6,419 nt of DNA from Candidatus Parcubacteria bacterium. GTDB taxonomy: Bacteria; Patescibacteriota; Patescibacteriia; Patescibacteriales; UBA12075. Positions 6,013 through 6,419 of the stretch are shown here, in pieces. Numbering within the stretch: position 1 is the first letter of the stretch; every line of letters starts with the position of its first letter. Location of the stretch: contig JAGLLI010000115.1 in NCBI GenBank assembly GCA_023140595.1, positions 1-6,419 of the forward strand. The letters are read 5' to 3'. The notes below the pieces were generated by a model. It had not been told where the DNA came from, ran no database searches, and saw only the letters and a program-made list of their open reading frames with translations. A program made the position numbers and the translations under genes.

Positions 6013-6419
6013 ATGAAAGTTGAAAAAAAGAATTTAGAAAAATCACAGATAGAATTAAATGTGGAGCTAGCCCTAGATGAATTTAAGCCATTCATTAACA
6101 AGGCGGCGAAGCGAATTTCCAAGGAAGTAAAAATTGACGGTTTTCGTTCAGGGAATATTCCTTATGAAATTTTAAAGAAAAAAATCGGCGAGATGACAAT
6201 CTTGGAAGAAGCCGCGCGTATCGCGATTAGTTCAAAATTGGAAGAATTAATCAAAGACCATATTGACGGCGAGCCTGTGGGCCAGCCCAAAATTGATATT
6301 ACCAAGCTTGCTCCTGAAAATCCTTTGAAATTTAAAGCGGTTTTAGCTTTATTGCCTGAAGTAACTTTGGGTAAGTATAAAGATTTAAAAATTAAAATGT
6401 CAAAAGCGGAAGTTACGGA
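6013..6419 (+). CDS. tig: Trigger factor, N-terminal part, cut by right edge
   Basis: Trigger factor is the ribosome-associated chaperone that meets nascent chains at the exit tunnel. The visible 135 codons, of a usual 430-450, cover the ribosome-binding domain (MKVEKKNLEKSQIELNVEL, then KEVKIDGFRSGNIPYEILKKKIG at 37-59) and the start of the linker toward the prolyl isomerase domain (FKAVLALLPEVTLGKYKDLKI). The signature loop, normally GFRKGKVP, reads GFRSGNIP (43-50): the F and R are kept, but the Lys of FRK is Ser and the second Lys is Asn. The ATG lies 16 bp after the pyrophosphatase stop, suggesting the same transcript. No Shine-Dalgarno is visible. The frame is open to the edge; the rest of the gene, including any PPIase domain, cannot be judged. 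Confidence 0.93.
   Translation, partial: MKVEKKNLEKSQIELNVELALDEFKPFINKAAKRISKEVKIDGFRSGNIPYEILKKKIGEMTILEEAARIAISSKLEELIKDHIDGEPVGQPKIDITKLAPENPLKFKAVLALLPEVTLGKYKDLKIKMSKAEVT

Overview
The window is AT-rich bacterial chromosome carrying six protein genes, two of them cut by the window edges, arranged as two divergent groups. All six are recognisable housekeeping genes. The low GC, compact genes, short DnaA linker, DnaA-type origin, Lys/Glu/Asn-rich proteins and a heptanucleotide 'KSEIRNP' repeat inside tsaD suggest an uncultivated small-genome lineage such as Patescibacteria/CPR. This placement is an inference from style, not a proven identification. Every stop visible is TAA, and no UGA recoding is needed to read the conserved genes.

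Left half, minus strand, in order of transcription: tsaD (3408-2338), then 442 bp of very AT-rich non-coding DNA (1896-2337), then dnaA (1895-546), then dnaN (544 to beyond the left edge). dnaA and dnaN are one base apart and form the classical replication-initiation operon. The non-coding stretch upstream of dnaA is the best oriC candidate: it holds several DnaA-box-like 9-mers, a 49-bp block with a single G/C, and an extended -10 promoter for dnaA. Three of the box-like 9-mers stand at exact 11-bp intervals just upstream of that promoter.

Right half, plus strand: nusA (3612-5039), a Mn-dependent inorganic pyrophosphatase of the DHH superfamily (5064-5996), and the start of tig, trigger factor (6013 to beyond the right edge). 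Gaps of 24 and 16 bp suggest one transcript. The 203-bp divergent region (3409-3611) contains a strong nusA-side promoter whose -35 overlaps the proposed tsaD -35 on the other strand. It also contains a hairpin followed by eight T residues in the nusA leader, which looks like an intrinsic terminator or attenuator. This is notable because NusA itself modulates such sites.

Together the genes cover replication initiation and the sliding clamp (DnaA, DnaN), tRNA t6A modification (TsaD), transcription elongation/termination (NusA), pyrophosphate removal (PPase) and nascent-chain folding (Tig). I see no mobile element, CRISPR array, tRNA, rRNA or defence system. The points of most interest are the origin architecture, the frame-sensitive 7-bp repeat inside essential tsaD, the attenuator-like leader of nusA, the charged insertion in NusA's N-terminal domain, the altered ribosome-binding loop of trigger factor, and the absence of Shine-Dalgarno motifs before any gene.
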